From the NCBI GenBank assembly GCA_023014485.1, contig JAJOZX010001001.1:62001-126000 (forward strand): a stretch of DNA of 64,000 nucleotides, given 5' to 3'. The notes under the pieces were generated by a model, which did no database searches, was not told the origin of the DNA, and was given only the letters and a program-made list of their open reading frames with translations. The translations under genes were made by a program, and so were the position numbers. This DNA comes from Bathynomus jamesi (Eukaryota; Arthropoda; Malacostraca; Isopoda; Cirolanidae). Every line of letters begins with the position of its first letter. Position 1 is the first letter of the stretch. Shown here piece after piece: positions 12,582-24,900 of this stretch.

Positions 12582-15500
12582 CTTATATTTTGAAGCACCG
12601 GTTTCTGTTTCACTCCTCGGTTTCAGTCTCAATCCTCAGTTGCAGTTTCAATCCGCAGTTTCAGTTTCAAACCTCGGTTTCACTTTCAAGCCTCGTTTTC
12701 AGTTTCAATCCTCGGTTTCACTTTCAAGCCTCGTTTTCAGTTTCAATCCTCGGTTTCAGTTTCATGCCTCGTTTTCAGTTTGGAGCATCGATTTCAGTTT
12801 CATGCCTCTGTTTCAGTTTCAAACCTCGGTTTCAGTTTGAAGTCTCCCTTTCAGTTTGAAGCTTTGGTTTTATTTTGAAGCCTCCTCGGTTTCAGTTGGA
12901 AGCACCGGTTTTAGTTTCAAGCTTCGATTTCTGCTTCAAACCTGTTTCAGTTTGAATCCGCGGTTCCATTTTAAGCTTCCGTTTCATTTTGAAGCCACAG
13001 TTTCAGTTTGAAGCCTCGGTTTCAGTTTGAAGCCTCGGTTTCAGTTTGAAGCCTCGGTTTCAGTTTTGAAGTCTCGGTTTCCGTTTCAAGCCTAGGTTTC
13101 AGTTTGAAGCGTAGGTTTAACTTTGAATACACTTTTTCAGTTTGAAGTCTTGCTTTCAGTTTGAATCCTCCATTTGGGTTTGAAGCTTCGGTTTCAATTT
13201 CAAGGCTCGGTTTCAGTTTAAACCTCGGTTTCAGTTTCAAGCCTCGGTTTTAGTTTCATGCCTCCTTTTCAGGTTCAAGCCTCGGTTTCAGTTTCGAGTC
13301 TCGTTTTCATTTTCAAACCTTGGTTTAAGTTTGAAGCCTCGTTTACTGTTTCAAGCATCGGTTTCAGTTTCTAGCCTCGTTCTCAGTTTCAAGTCTCGTT
13401 TTCAGTTTCTAGCCTCGTTATTGGTATCGAGCCTCGGTTTCAATTCGAAGCCTCGGTTTCAATTTAATGCTTCGGTTTCAGTTTGAAGCCTTGGTTGCAG
13501 TTTGAAGACTCGATTTCAGTTTTAAGCTCGGCTTCAATTTCTAACATCGGTTTCATTTTCAATCCTCGTTTCAGTTTGAGGCTTCGGTTTCAATTTCAAG
13601 ACCCTGTTTCAGTTTCTGGCATCGGTTTCAGTTTCAAGCTCCGGTTTCAGTTTGAAGCCTCGATTTCAGTTTGAAGCCTCGGTTTCAGCTTCATTCCTCG
13701 GTTTCAGTTTCAAGCTTCGCTTATATTTTGAAGCACCGGTTTCTGTTTCACTCCTCGGTTTCAGTCTCAATCCTCAGTTGCAGTTTCAATCCTCGGTTTC
13801 AGTTTCAAACCTCGGTTCCAGTTTCAAGCCTCGTTTTCAATTTCAATCCTCGGTTTCAGTTTCATGCCTCGGTTTTAGTTTCAAACCTCGGTTTCAATTA
13901 GAAGTCTCCGTTTCAGTTTGAAGCTTTGGTTTCAATTTGAAGCCGCCTCGGTTTCAGTTGGAAGCACCGGTTTCAGTTTCAAGTCTCGATTTCTTCTTCA
14001 AACCTCTGTTTCAATTTGAATCCTCGGTTCCATTTTAAGCTTCCGTTTCATTTTGAAGCCTCAGTTTCAGTTTCAAGCCTCGGTTTCAGTTTGAAGTCTC
14101 GGTTTCCGTTTCAAGCCTAGGTTTCACTTTGAAGCGTAGGTTTAACTTTGAATACACTTTTTCAGTTTGAAGTCTTGCTTTCAATTTGAATCCTCGATTT
14201 GAGTTTGAAGCCTCGGTTTCAATTTCAAGGCTCGGTTTCAGTTTAAACCTCGGTTTCAGTTTCAAGCCTCGGTTTAGTTTCATGTCTCCTTTTCAGGTTC
14301 AAGCCTCGGTTTCAGTTTCGAGTCTCGTTTTCATTTTCAAACCATGGTTTAAGTTTGAAGCCTCGTTTACTGTTTGAAGCATCGGTTTGAGTTTCGAGTC
14401 TCGTTTTCATTTTCAAACCAAAGTTTATGTTTGAAGCTTCGGTTAGTTTCAAAATCGGTTTCAGTTTCAATCCTCGTTTTCAGTTTCAAGCCTTGTTTTC
14501 AGTTTCAAGCCTCGGTTTCACTTTCAATCCTATGTTTCAGTTTCAATCCTCAGTTTCATTTCGACCCTCCGTTTCAGTTTGAATCCTAAGTTTCACTTTG
14601 AAGCCTCCGTTTCAGTTTGAAGCGTCGGTTCCAGTTTTAAGCCTCTATTTAGTTTCAAGCTTCGTTTCAGTTTGAAGCACTGGTTTCAGTTTGAAGCCTC
14701 GGTTTCAGATTCAAGCCTCGGTTTCAGTTTCATGCATTGTTTTCAGTTACGAGCCTGGTTTTCAGTTTCAAACCTCGGTTTTACTTTCAAGTCTCGTTTT
14801 CAGTTTCGAGCCTCGTTTTCAATTTCCAGCCTCGTTTTTCGTATCGAGCCTCGGTTTCAATTTGAAGCCTCGGTTTCAATTTCAAATTTCTGTTTCAGTT
14901 TCAAGCCTCGGTTTTAGTTTCAAGCCTCGTTTTCAGTTTCAAGCCTCGTTTTCAGTTTCAAGCCTCGTTTTCAGTTTCAAGCTTTGTTTCAGTTTCGAAC
15001 CTCGTTTTCAGTTTCAAACGTCGGTTTAAGTTTGAAGCCTCGGTTTCAGTTTGAATTCTCCGTTTCCGTTTCAAGCCTAGGTTTCAGTTTGAAGCGTTTT
15101 TTTCAGTTTGAAGCCTCGTCTTCAATTTGAAATCTCGGTTTCAGTTTGGATCCTCGGTTTCTGTTTGAAGCCTCGGTTTCAGTTTGAAGCCTCAGTTTCA
15201 TTTTCAACCTTCGGTTTCAGTTTGAAGCTCCGGTTTCAGTTTCAAGCTTTGTTTTTAGTTTTGAGCCTGGTTTTCAGTTTCAACCCTCGGTTAAATATCA
15301 GACTCGGTTTTAGTTTCAAGCTTCGGTTTCAGTTTCAATCGTCGGTTTCAGTTTTCAACCTCTTTTGAGTTGGTTGCAGTTTTCAGACTCGGTTTCATTT
15401 TCAAGCCCCTGTTTCAGTTTCTGGCATCGGTTTCATTTTCAAGCCCCTCTTTCAGTTTCTGGCATCGGTTTCAGTTTCAAGCCTTGGTTTCAATTTGAAG

Positions 15501-18500
15501 CCTCGATTTCAGTTTGAAGCCCCGGTTTCAGTTCATTCCTCGGTTTCAGTTTCAAGCTTCCCTTATATTTTGAAGCACCGGTTTCTGTTTCACTCCTCGG
15601 TTTCATTCTCTATCCTCAGTTGCAGTTTCAATCCTCGGTTTCAGTTCAAACCTCGTTTCACTTTCAAGCCTCGTTTTCAGTTTCAATCCTCGGTTTCAGT
15701 TTTCATACCTCGTTTTCAGTTTCGAGCATCGGTTTCAGTTTCATGCCTCTGTTTCAGTTTCAAACGTCGGTTTAAGTTTGAAGCCTCGTTTCAGTTTGAT
15801 TCCCCTTTTCCGTTTCAAGCCTAGGTTTCAGTTTGAGCGTTTTTTTCTGTTTGAAGCTCGTCTTCAATTTGAATCTCGGTTTCAGTTTGGATCCTCGGTT
15901 TCTGTTTGAAGCCTCGGTTTCAGTTTGAAGCCTCAGTTTCATTTTCAACCTTCGGTTTCAGTTGAAGCTCCGGTTTCAGTTTCAGCTTTGTTTTTAGTTT
16001 TTAGCCTGGTTTTCAGTTTCACCCTCGGTTAAATATCAAGACTCGGTTTTAGTTTCAAGCTTCGGTTTCAGTTTCAATCGTCGGTTTCAGTTTCAAACCT
16101 CTTTTTGAGTTGGTTGCAGTTTCAAGACTCGGTTTCATTTTCAAGCCCCTGTTTCAGTTTCTGGCATCGGTTTCATTTTCAAGCCCCTCTTTCAGTTTCT
16201 GGCATCGGTTTCAGTTTGAAGCCTTGGTTTCAATTTGAAGCCTCGATTTCAGTTTGAAGCCCCGGTTTCAGCTTCATTCCTCGGTTTCAGTTTCAAGCTT
16301 CCCTTATTTTTGAAGCACCGGTTTCTGTTTCACTCCTCGGTTTCATTCTCAATCCTCAGTTGCAGTTTCAATCCTCGGTTTCAGTTTCAAACCTCGGTTT
16401 CACTTTCAAGCCTCGTTTTCAGTTTCAATCCTCGGTTTCAGTTTGAAGCCTCGGTTTCAGTTTGAAGTCTCGGTTTCCGTTTCAAGCCTACGTTTCAGTT
16501 TGAAGCGTACGTTTAACTTTGAATCCTCTTTTTCAGTTTGAAGTGTTGCTTTCAGTTTGAATCCTCGATTTGAGTTTGAAGCCTCGGTTTCAATTTCAAT
16601 CTTCGGTTTCAGTTTGAGCAGCGGTTTTCAGTTTGAAGTTTCGTTTAAGTTAGAAGCTGCGGTTTCTGTTTCATGCCTCGGTTTCAGTTTAAACCTCGTT
16701 TCAGTTTCGAGCCTCGGTTTTAGTTTCATGCCTCCTGTTCAGGTTCAAGCCTCGGTTTCAGTTTCGAGTCTCGTTTTCATTTTCAAACCAAAGTTTATGT
16801 TTGAAGCTTCGGTTAGTTTCAAGCCTCGGTTTCAGTTTCAATCCTCGTTTTCAGTTTCAAGCATTGTTTTCAATTTCAAGCCTCGGTTTCACTTTCAAGA
16901 CTATGTTTTCAATTTGAATCCTCGTTCCATTTCGAGCCTCCGTTTCAGTTTGAATCCTAAGTTTCAGTTTGAAGCCTCCGTTTCAGTTTGAAGTGTCGGT
17001 TTCAGGTTTAAGCCTCGATTTCAGTTTCAAGCTTCGTTTCAGTTTGAAGCAATGGATTCAGTTTCAAGCCTCGCTTTCAATTCAAGCCTCGGTTTCAGTT
17101 TCAAACCTCTTTTTCAGTTTCAAGCCTCGTTTTCAGTTTCCAGCCTCGTTTTCGGTATCGAGCGTCGGTTTTCAATTCGAAGCCTCGTTTAGGTATCGAG
17201 CCTCGGTTTCAATTCGAAGCCTCGGTTTCAATTTAATGCTTCGGTTTCAGTTTGAAGCCTTGGTTGTAGTTTGAAGACTCGATTTCAGTTTTAAGCCTCG
17301 GTTTCAGTTTCTAACATCGGTTTCATTTTGAATCCTCGGTTTCAGTTTCAAGCCTCGTTTTCAATTTCAATCCTCGGTTTCAGTTTCATGCCTCGTTTTC
17401 AGTTTCAAGCGTCTCTTTCAGTTTCATGCCTTGGTTTTAGTTTCAAACCTCGGTTTCAATTAGAAGGCTCCGTTTCAGTTTGAAGCTTTGGTTTCAATTT
17501 GAAGCCGCCTCGGTTTCAGTTGGAAGCACCGGTTTCAGTTTCAAGCCTCGATTTCTTCTTCAAACCTCTGTTTCAATTTGAATCCTCGGTTCCATTTTAA
17601 GCTTCCGTTTCATTTTGAAGCCTCAGTTTCAGTTTCAAGCCTCGGTTTCAGTTTGAAGTCTCGGTTTCCGTTTCAAGCCTAGGTTTCAGTTTGAAGCGTA
17701 GGTTTAACTTTGAATACACTTTTTCAGTTTGAAGTCTTCCTTTCAATTTGAATCCTCGATTTGAGTTTGAAGCCTCGGTTTCAATTTCAAGGCTCGGTTT
17801 CAGTTTAAACCTCGGTTTCAGTTTCAAGCCTCGGTTTAGTTTCATGTCTCCTTTTCATGTTCAAGCCTCGGTTTCAGTTTCGAGTCTCGTTTTCATTTTC
17901 AACCATGGTTTAAGTTGAAGCCTCGTTTACTGTTTGAAGCATCGGTTTGAGTTTCGAGTCTCGTTTTCATTTTAAACCAAAGTTTATGTTTGAAGCTTCG
18001 GTTAGTTTCAAACCTCGGTTTCAGTTTCAATCCTCGTTTTCAGTTTCAAGCCTTGTTTTCAGTTTCAAGCCTCGTTTCACTTTCAATCCTATGTTTCAGT
18101 TTCAATCCTCAGTTTCATTTCGACCCTCCGTTTCAGTTGAATCCTAAGTTTCAGTTTGAAGCCCCGTTTCAGTTTGAAGCGTCGTTCCATTTTAAGCCTC
18201 TATTTTAGTTTCAAGCTTCGTTTCAGTTTGAAGCACTGGTTTCAGTTTGAAGCCTCGGTTTTCAGATTCAAGCCTCGGTTTCAGTTTAATGCATTGTTTT
18301 CAGTTACGACCCTGGTTTTCAGTTTCAAACCTCGGTTTTACTTTCAAGTCTCGTTTTCAGTTTCGAGCCTCGTTTTCAGTTTCAAGCCTCGTTTTCAGTT
18401 TCAAGTCTCGTTTTCAGTTTCCAGCCTCGTTTTCGTATCGAGCCTCGGTTTCAATTTGAAGCCTCGGTTTCAATTTCAAATTTCGGTTTCAGTTTCAAGC

Positions 18501-21500
18501 CTCGGTTTTAGTTTCAAGCCTCGTTTTCAGTTTCAAGCCTCGTTTTCAGTTTCAAGCCCGTTTTCAGTTTCAAGCTTTTTTCAGTTTCGAACCTCGTTTT
18601 CAGTTTCAAACGTCGGTTTAAGTTTGAAGCCTCGGTTTCAGTTTGAATTCTCCGTTTCCGTTTCAAGCCTAGGTTTCAGTTTGAAGCGTTTTTTTTCAGT
18701 TTGAAGCCTCGTCTTCAATTTGAAATCTCGTTTCAGTTTGGATCCTCGGTTTCTGTTGAAGTCCTCGGTTTCAGTTTGAAGCCTCAGTTTCTTTTGAACC
18801 TTCGGTTTCAGTTGAAGCTCCGGTTTCAGTTTCAGCTTTGTTTTTTAGTTTTGAGCCTGGTTTCAGTTTCAACCTCGGTTAAATATCAGACTCGGTTTTT
18901 AGTTTCAAGCTTCGGTTTCAGTTTCAATCGTCGGTTTCAGTTTGAAACCTCTTTTTGAGTTGGTTGCAGTTTCAAGACTCTGTTTCATTTTCAAGCCCCT
19001 GTTTCGTTTCTGGCATCGGTTTTCAGTTTTCAAGCCCTTGGTTTCAATTTGAAGCCTCGATTTCATTTGAAGCTCCGGTTTCAGCTTCATTCCTCGGTTT
19101 CAGTTTCAAGCTTCCCTTATATTTTGAAGCACCGGTTTCTGTTTCACTCCTCGGTTTCATTCTCAATCCTCAGTTGCAGTTTCAATCCGGTTTCAGTTTC
19201 AAACCTCGGTTTCACTTCAAGCCTCGTTTTCAGTTTCATACCTCGTTTTCAGTTTCGAGCATCGTTTCAGTTTCATGCCTCTGTTTCAGTTTCAAACCTC
19301 GTTTTCAGTTTGAAGTCTCCGTTTCTGTTTGAAGCTTTGGTTTTAGTTTGAAGCCTCCTCGTTTCAGTTGGAAGCACCGGTTTCAGTTTGCAGCTTCGAT
19401 TTCAGTTTCAAACCTCTTTTTGAGTTGGTTGCAGTTTCAGACTCGGTTTCATTTTCAAGCCCCTGTTTCAGTTTCTGGCATCGGTTTTCATTTTCAATGC
19501 CCCTCTTTCAGTTTCTGGCATCGTTTTCAGTTCAAGCCTTGGTTTCAATTTGAAGCCTCGATTTCAGTTTGAAGCCCCGGTTTCAGTTCATTCCTCGGTT
19601 TCAGTTTCAGCTTCCCTTATATTTTGAAGCACCGGTTTCTGTTTCACTCCTCGTTTCATTCTCAATCCTCAGTTGCAGTTCAATCCTCGGTTTCAGTTTC
19701 AAACCTCGTTTCACTTTCAAGCCTCGTTTTTCATTTCATACCTCGTTTTCAGTTTCGAGCATCGGTTTCAGTTTCATGCCTCTGTTTCAGTTTCAAACCT
19801 CGGTTTCAGTTTGAAGTCTCGTTTCTGTTTTGAAGCTTTGGTTTTAGTTTGAAGCCTCCTCGTTTCAGTTGGAAGCACCGGTTTCAGTTTCAAGCTTCGA
19901 TTTCTGCTTCAAACCTGTTTCAGTTTGAATCCTCGTTCATTTTAAGCTTCCGTTTCATTTTGAAGCCTCAGTTTCAGTTTGAATCCTCGTTTCGTTTGAA
20001 GCCTCGGTTTCAGTTTGAAGTCTCGGTTTCCGTTTCAAGCCTACGTTTCAGTTTGAAGCGTACGTTTAACTTTGAGCCTCTTTTTCAGTTTGAAGTGTTG
20101 CTTTCAGTTTGAATCCTCGATTTGAGTTTGAAGCCTCGGTTTCAATTTCAATCTTCGGTTTCAGTTTGAAGCAGCGGTTTCAGTTTGAAGTTTCGTTTAA
20201 GTTAGAAGCTGCGGTTTCTGTTTCATGCCTCGGTTCCAGTTTAAACCTCGTTTCAGTTTCGAGCCTCGGTTTTAGTTTCATGCCTCCTGTTCAGCAGGTT
20301 CAGCCTCGGTTTCAGTTTCGAGTCTCGTTTTATTTTCAACCAAAGTTTATGTTTGAAGCTTCGGTTAGTTTCAAGCCTCGTTTCAGTTTCAATCGTCGTT
20401 TTCAGTTCAAGCATTGTTTTCAGTTTCAAGCCTCGGTTTCACTTTCAAGACTACGTTTTCAATTTGAATCCCGTTCCATTCGAGCCTCCGTTTCAGTTTG
20501 AATCCTAAGTTTCAGTTTGAAGTCTCCGTTTCAGTTTGAAGTGTCGGTTTTCAGGTTTAAGCCTCGATTTCAGTTTCAGCTTCGTTTCAGTTTGAAGGCA
20601 ATGGATTCAGTTTTCAAGCCATCGCTTTCAGATTCAAGCCTCGGTTTCAGTTTCAACCTCTTTTCAGTTTCAAGCCTCGTTTTCAGTTTCCAGCCTCGTT
20701 TTTGGTATCGAGCGTCGGTTTTCAATTCGAAGCCTCGTTTTTGGTATCGAGCCTCGGTTTCAATTCGAAGCCTCGGTTTCAATTTAATGCTTCGGTTTCA
20801 GTTTGAAGCCTTGGTTGTAGTTTTGAAGACTCGATTTCAGTTTTAAGCCTCGGTTTCAGTTTCTAACATCGGTTTCATTTGATCCTCGTTTCAGTTTCAT
20901 CCTCGTTTTCAATTTCAATCCTCGGTTTCAATTTCATGCTCGTTTCCAGTTTCAAGCGTCTCTTTCAGTTTCATGCCTCGGTTTTAGTTTCAAAACTCGT
21001 TTCAAGTTTGAAGTCTCCGTTTCAGTTTGAAGCTTTGGTTTCAATTTGAAGCCGCCTCGATTTCAGTTGGAAGCACCGGTTTCAGTTTGAAGCCTCGATT
21101 TCTTCTTCAAACCTCTGTTTCAATTTGAATCCTTGGTTCCATTTTAAGCTTCGTTTCATTTTGAAGCCTCAGTTTCAGTTTGAAGCATCAGTTTCAGTTT
21201 GAAGCCTCGTTTCAGTTTGAAGCTTCGGTTTCACTTTGAAGCCTCGGTTTCAGTTTGAAGTCTCGGTTTCCGTTTCAAGCCTAGGTTTCAGTTTGAAGCG
21301 TAGGTTTAACTTTGAATACACTTTTTCAGTTTGAAGTCTTGCTTTCAGTTTGAATCCTCCATTTGGGTTTGAAGCCTCGGTTTCAATTTCAAGGCTCGGT
21401 TTCAGTTTAAACCTCGGTTTCAGTTTCAAGCCTCGGTTTTAGTTTCATGCCTCCTTTTCAGTTCAAGCCTCGGTTTCAGTTTCGAGTCTCATTTTCATTT

Positions 21501-21909
21501 TCAAACCATGGTTTATGTTTGAAGCCTCGTTTACTGTTTCAAGCATCGGTTTCAGTTTCTAGTCTCGTTTTCAGTTTCAAGTCTCGTTTTCAGTTTCCAG
21601 CCTCGTTTTTGGTATCGAGCCTCGGTTTCAATTTGAAGCCTCGGTTTCAATTTAATGCTTCGGTTTCAGTTTGAAGCCTTGGTTGCAGTTTGAAGAATCG
21701 ATTTCAGTTTTAAGCCTCGGCTTCAATTTCTAACATCGGTTTCATTTTCAATCCTCGGTTTCAGTTTGAGGCTTCGGTTTCAATTTCAAGACCCTGTTTC
21801 AGTTTCTGGCATCGGTTTCAGTTTCAAGCTCCGGTTTTAGTTTGAAGCCTCGATTTCAGTTTGAAGCCTCGGTTTCAGCTTCATTCCTAGGTTTCAGTTT
21901 CAAGCTTCG
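12582..21909 (+). repeat. Rearranged HOR unit H3 (9,328 bp, four C sub-blocks)
   Basis: The order is A 12582, B 13720, then C-type landmarks at 15562, 16303, 19116 and 19616, and one D motif at 21064. The first two C copies come from a tandem duplication of about 741 bp, which equals 39 monomers: gtttcaaacg lead-in sequence at 15011 recurs at 15757. Near 17,450 D-type sequence passes into B-tail sequence, which starts a second partial unit. The last two C copies come from a 500-bp duplication whose junction is near 19,390-19,420. From about 14.4 kb to 21.2 kb the sequence is full of one-base indels, so some rearrangements could be assembly errors. Confidence 0.8.
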
Positions 21910-24900
21910 CTTATATTTTGAAGCACCGGTTTCTGTTTCACTCCTCGGTTTCAGTCTCAATCCTCAGTTGCAGTTTCAATCCGCAGTTTCAGTTTCAAAC
22001 CTCGGTTTCACTTTCAAGCCTCGTTTTCAGTTTCAATCCTCGGTTTCACTTTCAAGCCTCGTTTTCAGTTTCAATCCTCGGTTTCAGTTTCATGCCTCGT
22101 TTTCAGTTTGGAGCATCGATTTCAGTTTCATGCCTCTGTTTCAGTTTCAAACCTCGGTTTCAGTTTGAAGTCTCCCTTTCAGTTTGAAGCTTTGGTTTTA
22201 TTTTGAAGCCTCCTCGGTTTCAGTTGGAAGCACCGGTTTTAGTTTCAAGCTTCGATTTCTGCTTCAAACCTGTTTCAGTTTGAATCCGCGGTTCCATTTT
22301 AAGCTTCCGTTTCATTTTGAAGCCACAGTTTCAGTTTGAAGCCTCGGTTTCAGTTTGAAGCCTCGGTTTCAGTTTGAAGCCTCGGTTTCAGTTTGAAGTC
22401 TCGGTTTCCGTTTCAAGCCTAGGTTTCAGTTTGAAGCGTAGGTTTAACTTTGAATACACTTTTTCAGTTTGAAGTCTTGCTTTCAGTTTGAATCCTCCAT
22501 TTGGGTTTGAAGCTTCGGTTTCAATTTCAAGGCTCGGTTTCAGTTTAAACCTCGGTTTCAGTTTCAAGCCTCGGTTTTAGTTTCATGCCTCCTTTTCAGG
22601 TTCAAGCCTCGGTTTCAGTTTCGAGTCTCGTTTTCATTTTCAAACCTTGGTTTAAGTTTGAAGCCTCGTTTACTGTTTCAAGCATCGGTTTCAGTTTCTA
22701 GCCTCGTTCTCAGTTTCAAGTCTCGTTTTCAGTTTCTAGCCTCGTTATTGGTATCGAGCCTCGGTTTCAATTCGAAGCCTCGGTTTCAATTTAATGCTTC
22801 GGTTTCAGTTTGAAGCCTTGGTTGCAGTTTGAAGACTCGATTTCAGTTTTAAGCTTCGGCTTCAATTACTAACATCGGTTTCATTTTCAATCCTCGGTTT
22901 CAGTTTGAGGCTTCGGTTTCAATTTCAAGACCCTGTTTCAGTTTCTGGCATCGGTTTCAGTTTCAAGCTCCGGTTTCAGTTTGAAGCCTCGATTTCAGTT
23001 TGAAGCCTCGGTTTCAGCTTCATTCCTCGGTTTCAGTTTCAAGCTTCGCTTATATTTTGAAGCACCGGTTTCTGTTTCACTCCTCGGTTTCAGTCTCAAT
23101 CCTCAGTTGCAGTTTCAATCCTCGGTTTCAGTTTCAAACCTCGGTTCCAGTTTCAAGCCTCGTTTTCAATTTCAATCCTCGGTTTCAGTTTCATGCCTCG
23201 GTTTTAGTTTCAAACCTCGGTTTCAATTAGAAGTCTCCGTTTCAGTTTGAAGCTTTGGTTTCAATTTGAAGCCGCCTCGGTTTCAGTTGGAAGCACCGGT
23301 TTCAGTTTCAAGTCTCGATTTCTTCTTCAAACCTCTGTTTCAATTTGAATCCTCGGTTCCATTTTAAGCTTCCGTTTCATTTTGAAGCCTCAGTTTCAGT
23401 TTCAAGCCTCGGTTTCAGTTTGAAGTCTCGGTTTCCGTTTCAAGCCTAGGTTTCACTTTGAAGCGTAGGTTTAACTTTGAATACACTTTTTCAGTTTGAA
23501 GTCTTGCTTTCAATTTGAATCCTCGATTTGAGTTTGAAGCCTCGGTTTCAATTTCAAGGCTCGGTTTCAGTTTAAACCTCGGTTTCAGTTTCAAGCCTCG
23601 GTTTAGTTTCATGTCTCCTTTTCAGGTTCAAGCCTCGGTTTCAGTTTCGAGTCTCGTTTTCATTTTCAAACCATGGTTTAAGTTTGAAGCCTCGTTTACT
23701 GTTTGAAGCATCGGTTTGAGTTTCGAGTCTCGTTTTCATTTTCAAACCAAAGTTTATGTTTGAAGCTTCGGTTAGTTTCAAAACTCGGTTTCAGTTTCAA
23801 TCCTCGTTTTCAGTTTCAAGCCTTGTTTTCAGTTTCAAGCCTCGGTTTCACTTTCAATCCTATGTTTCAGTTTCAATCCTCAGTTTCATTTCGACCCTCC
23901 GTTTCAGTTTGAATCCTAAGTTTCACTTTGAAGCCTCCGTTTCAGTTTGAAGCGTCGGTTCCAGTTTTAAGCCTCTATTTTAGTTTCAAGCTTCGTTTCA
24001 GTTTGAAGCACTGGTTTCAGTTTGAAGCCTCGGTTTCAGATTCAAGCCTCGGTTTCAGTTTCATGCATTGTTTTCAGTTACGAGCCTGGTTTTCAGTTTC
24101 AAACCTCGGTTTTACTTTCAAGTCTCGTTTTCAGTTTCGAGCCTCGTTTTCAGTTTCAAGCCTCGTTTTCAGTTTCAAGTCTCGTTTTCAGTTTCCAGCC
24201 TCGTTTTTGGTATCGAGCCTCGGTTTCAATTTGAAGCCTCGGTTTCAATTTCAAATTTCGGTTTTAGTTTCAAGCCTCGTTTTCAGTTTCAAGCCTCGTT
24301 TTCAGTTTCAAGCCTCGTTTTCAGTTTCAAGCTTTGTTTCAGTTTCGAACCTCGTTTTCAGTTTCAAACGTCGGTTTAAGTTTGAAGCCTCGGTTTCAGT
24401 TTGAATTCCCTTTTCCGTTTCAAGCCTAGGTTTCAGTTTGAAGCGTTTTTTTCAGTTTGAAGCCTCGTCTTCAATTTGAAATCTCGGTTTCAGTTTGGAT
24501 CCTCGGTTTCTGTTTGAAGCCTCGGTTTCAGTTTGAAGCCTCAGTTTCATTTTCAACCTTCGGTTTCAGTTTGAAGCTCCGGTTTCAGTTTCAAGCTTTG
24601 TTTTTAGTTTTGAGCCTGGTTTTCAGTTTCAACCCTCGGTTAAATATCAAGACTCGGTTTTAGTTTCAAGCTTCGGTTTCAGTTTCAATCGTCGGTTTCA
24701 GTTTCAAACCTCTTTTGAGTTGGTTGCAGTTTCAAGACTCGGTTTCATTTTCAAGCCCCTGTTTCAGTTTCTGGCATCGGTTTCATTTTCAAGCCCCTCT
24801 TTCAGTTTCTGGCATCGGTTTCAGTTTCAAGCCTTGGTTTCAATTTGAAGCCTCGATTTCAGTTTGAAGCCCCGGTTTCAGCTTCATTCCTCGGTTTCAG

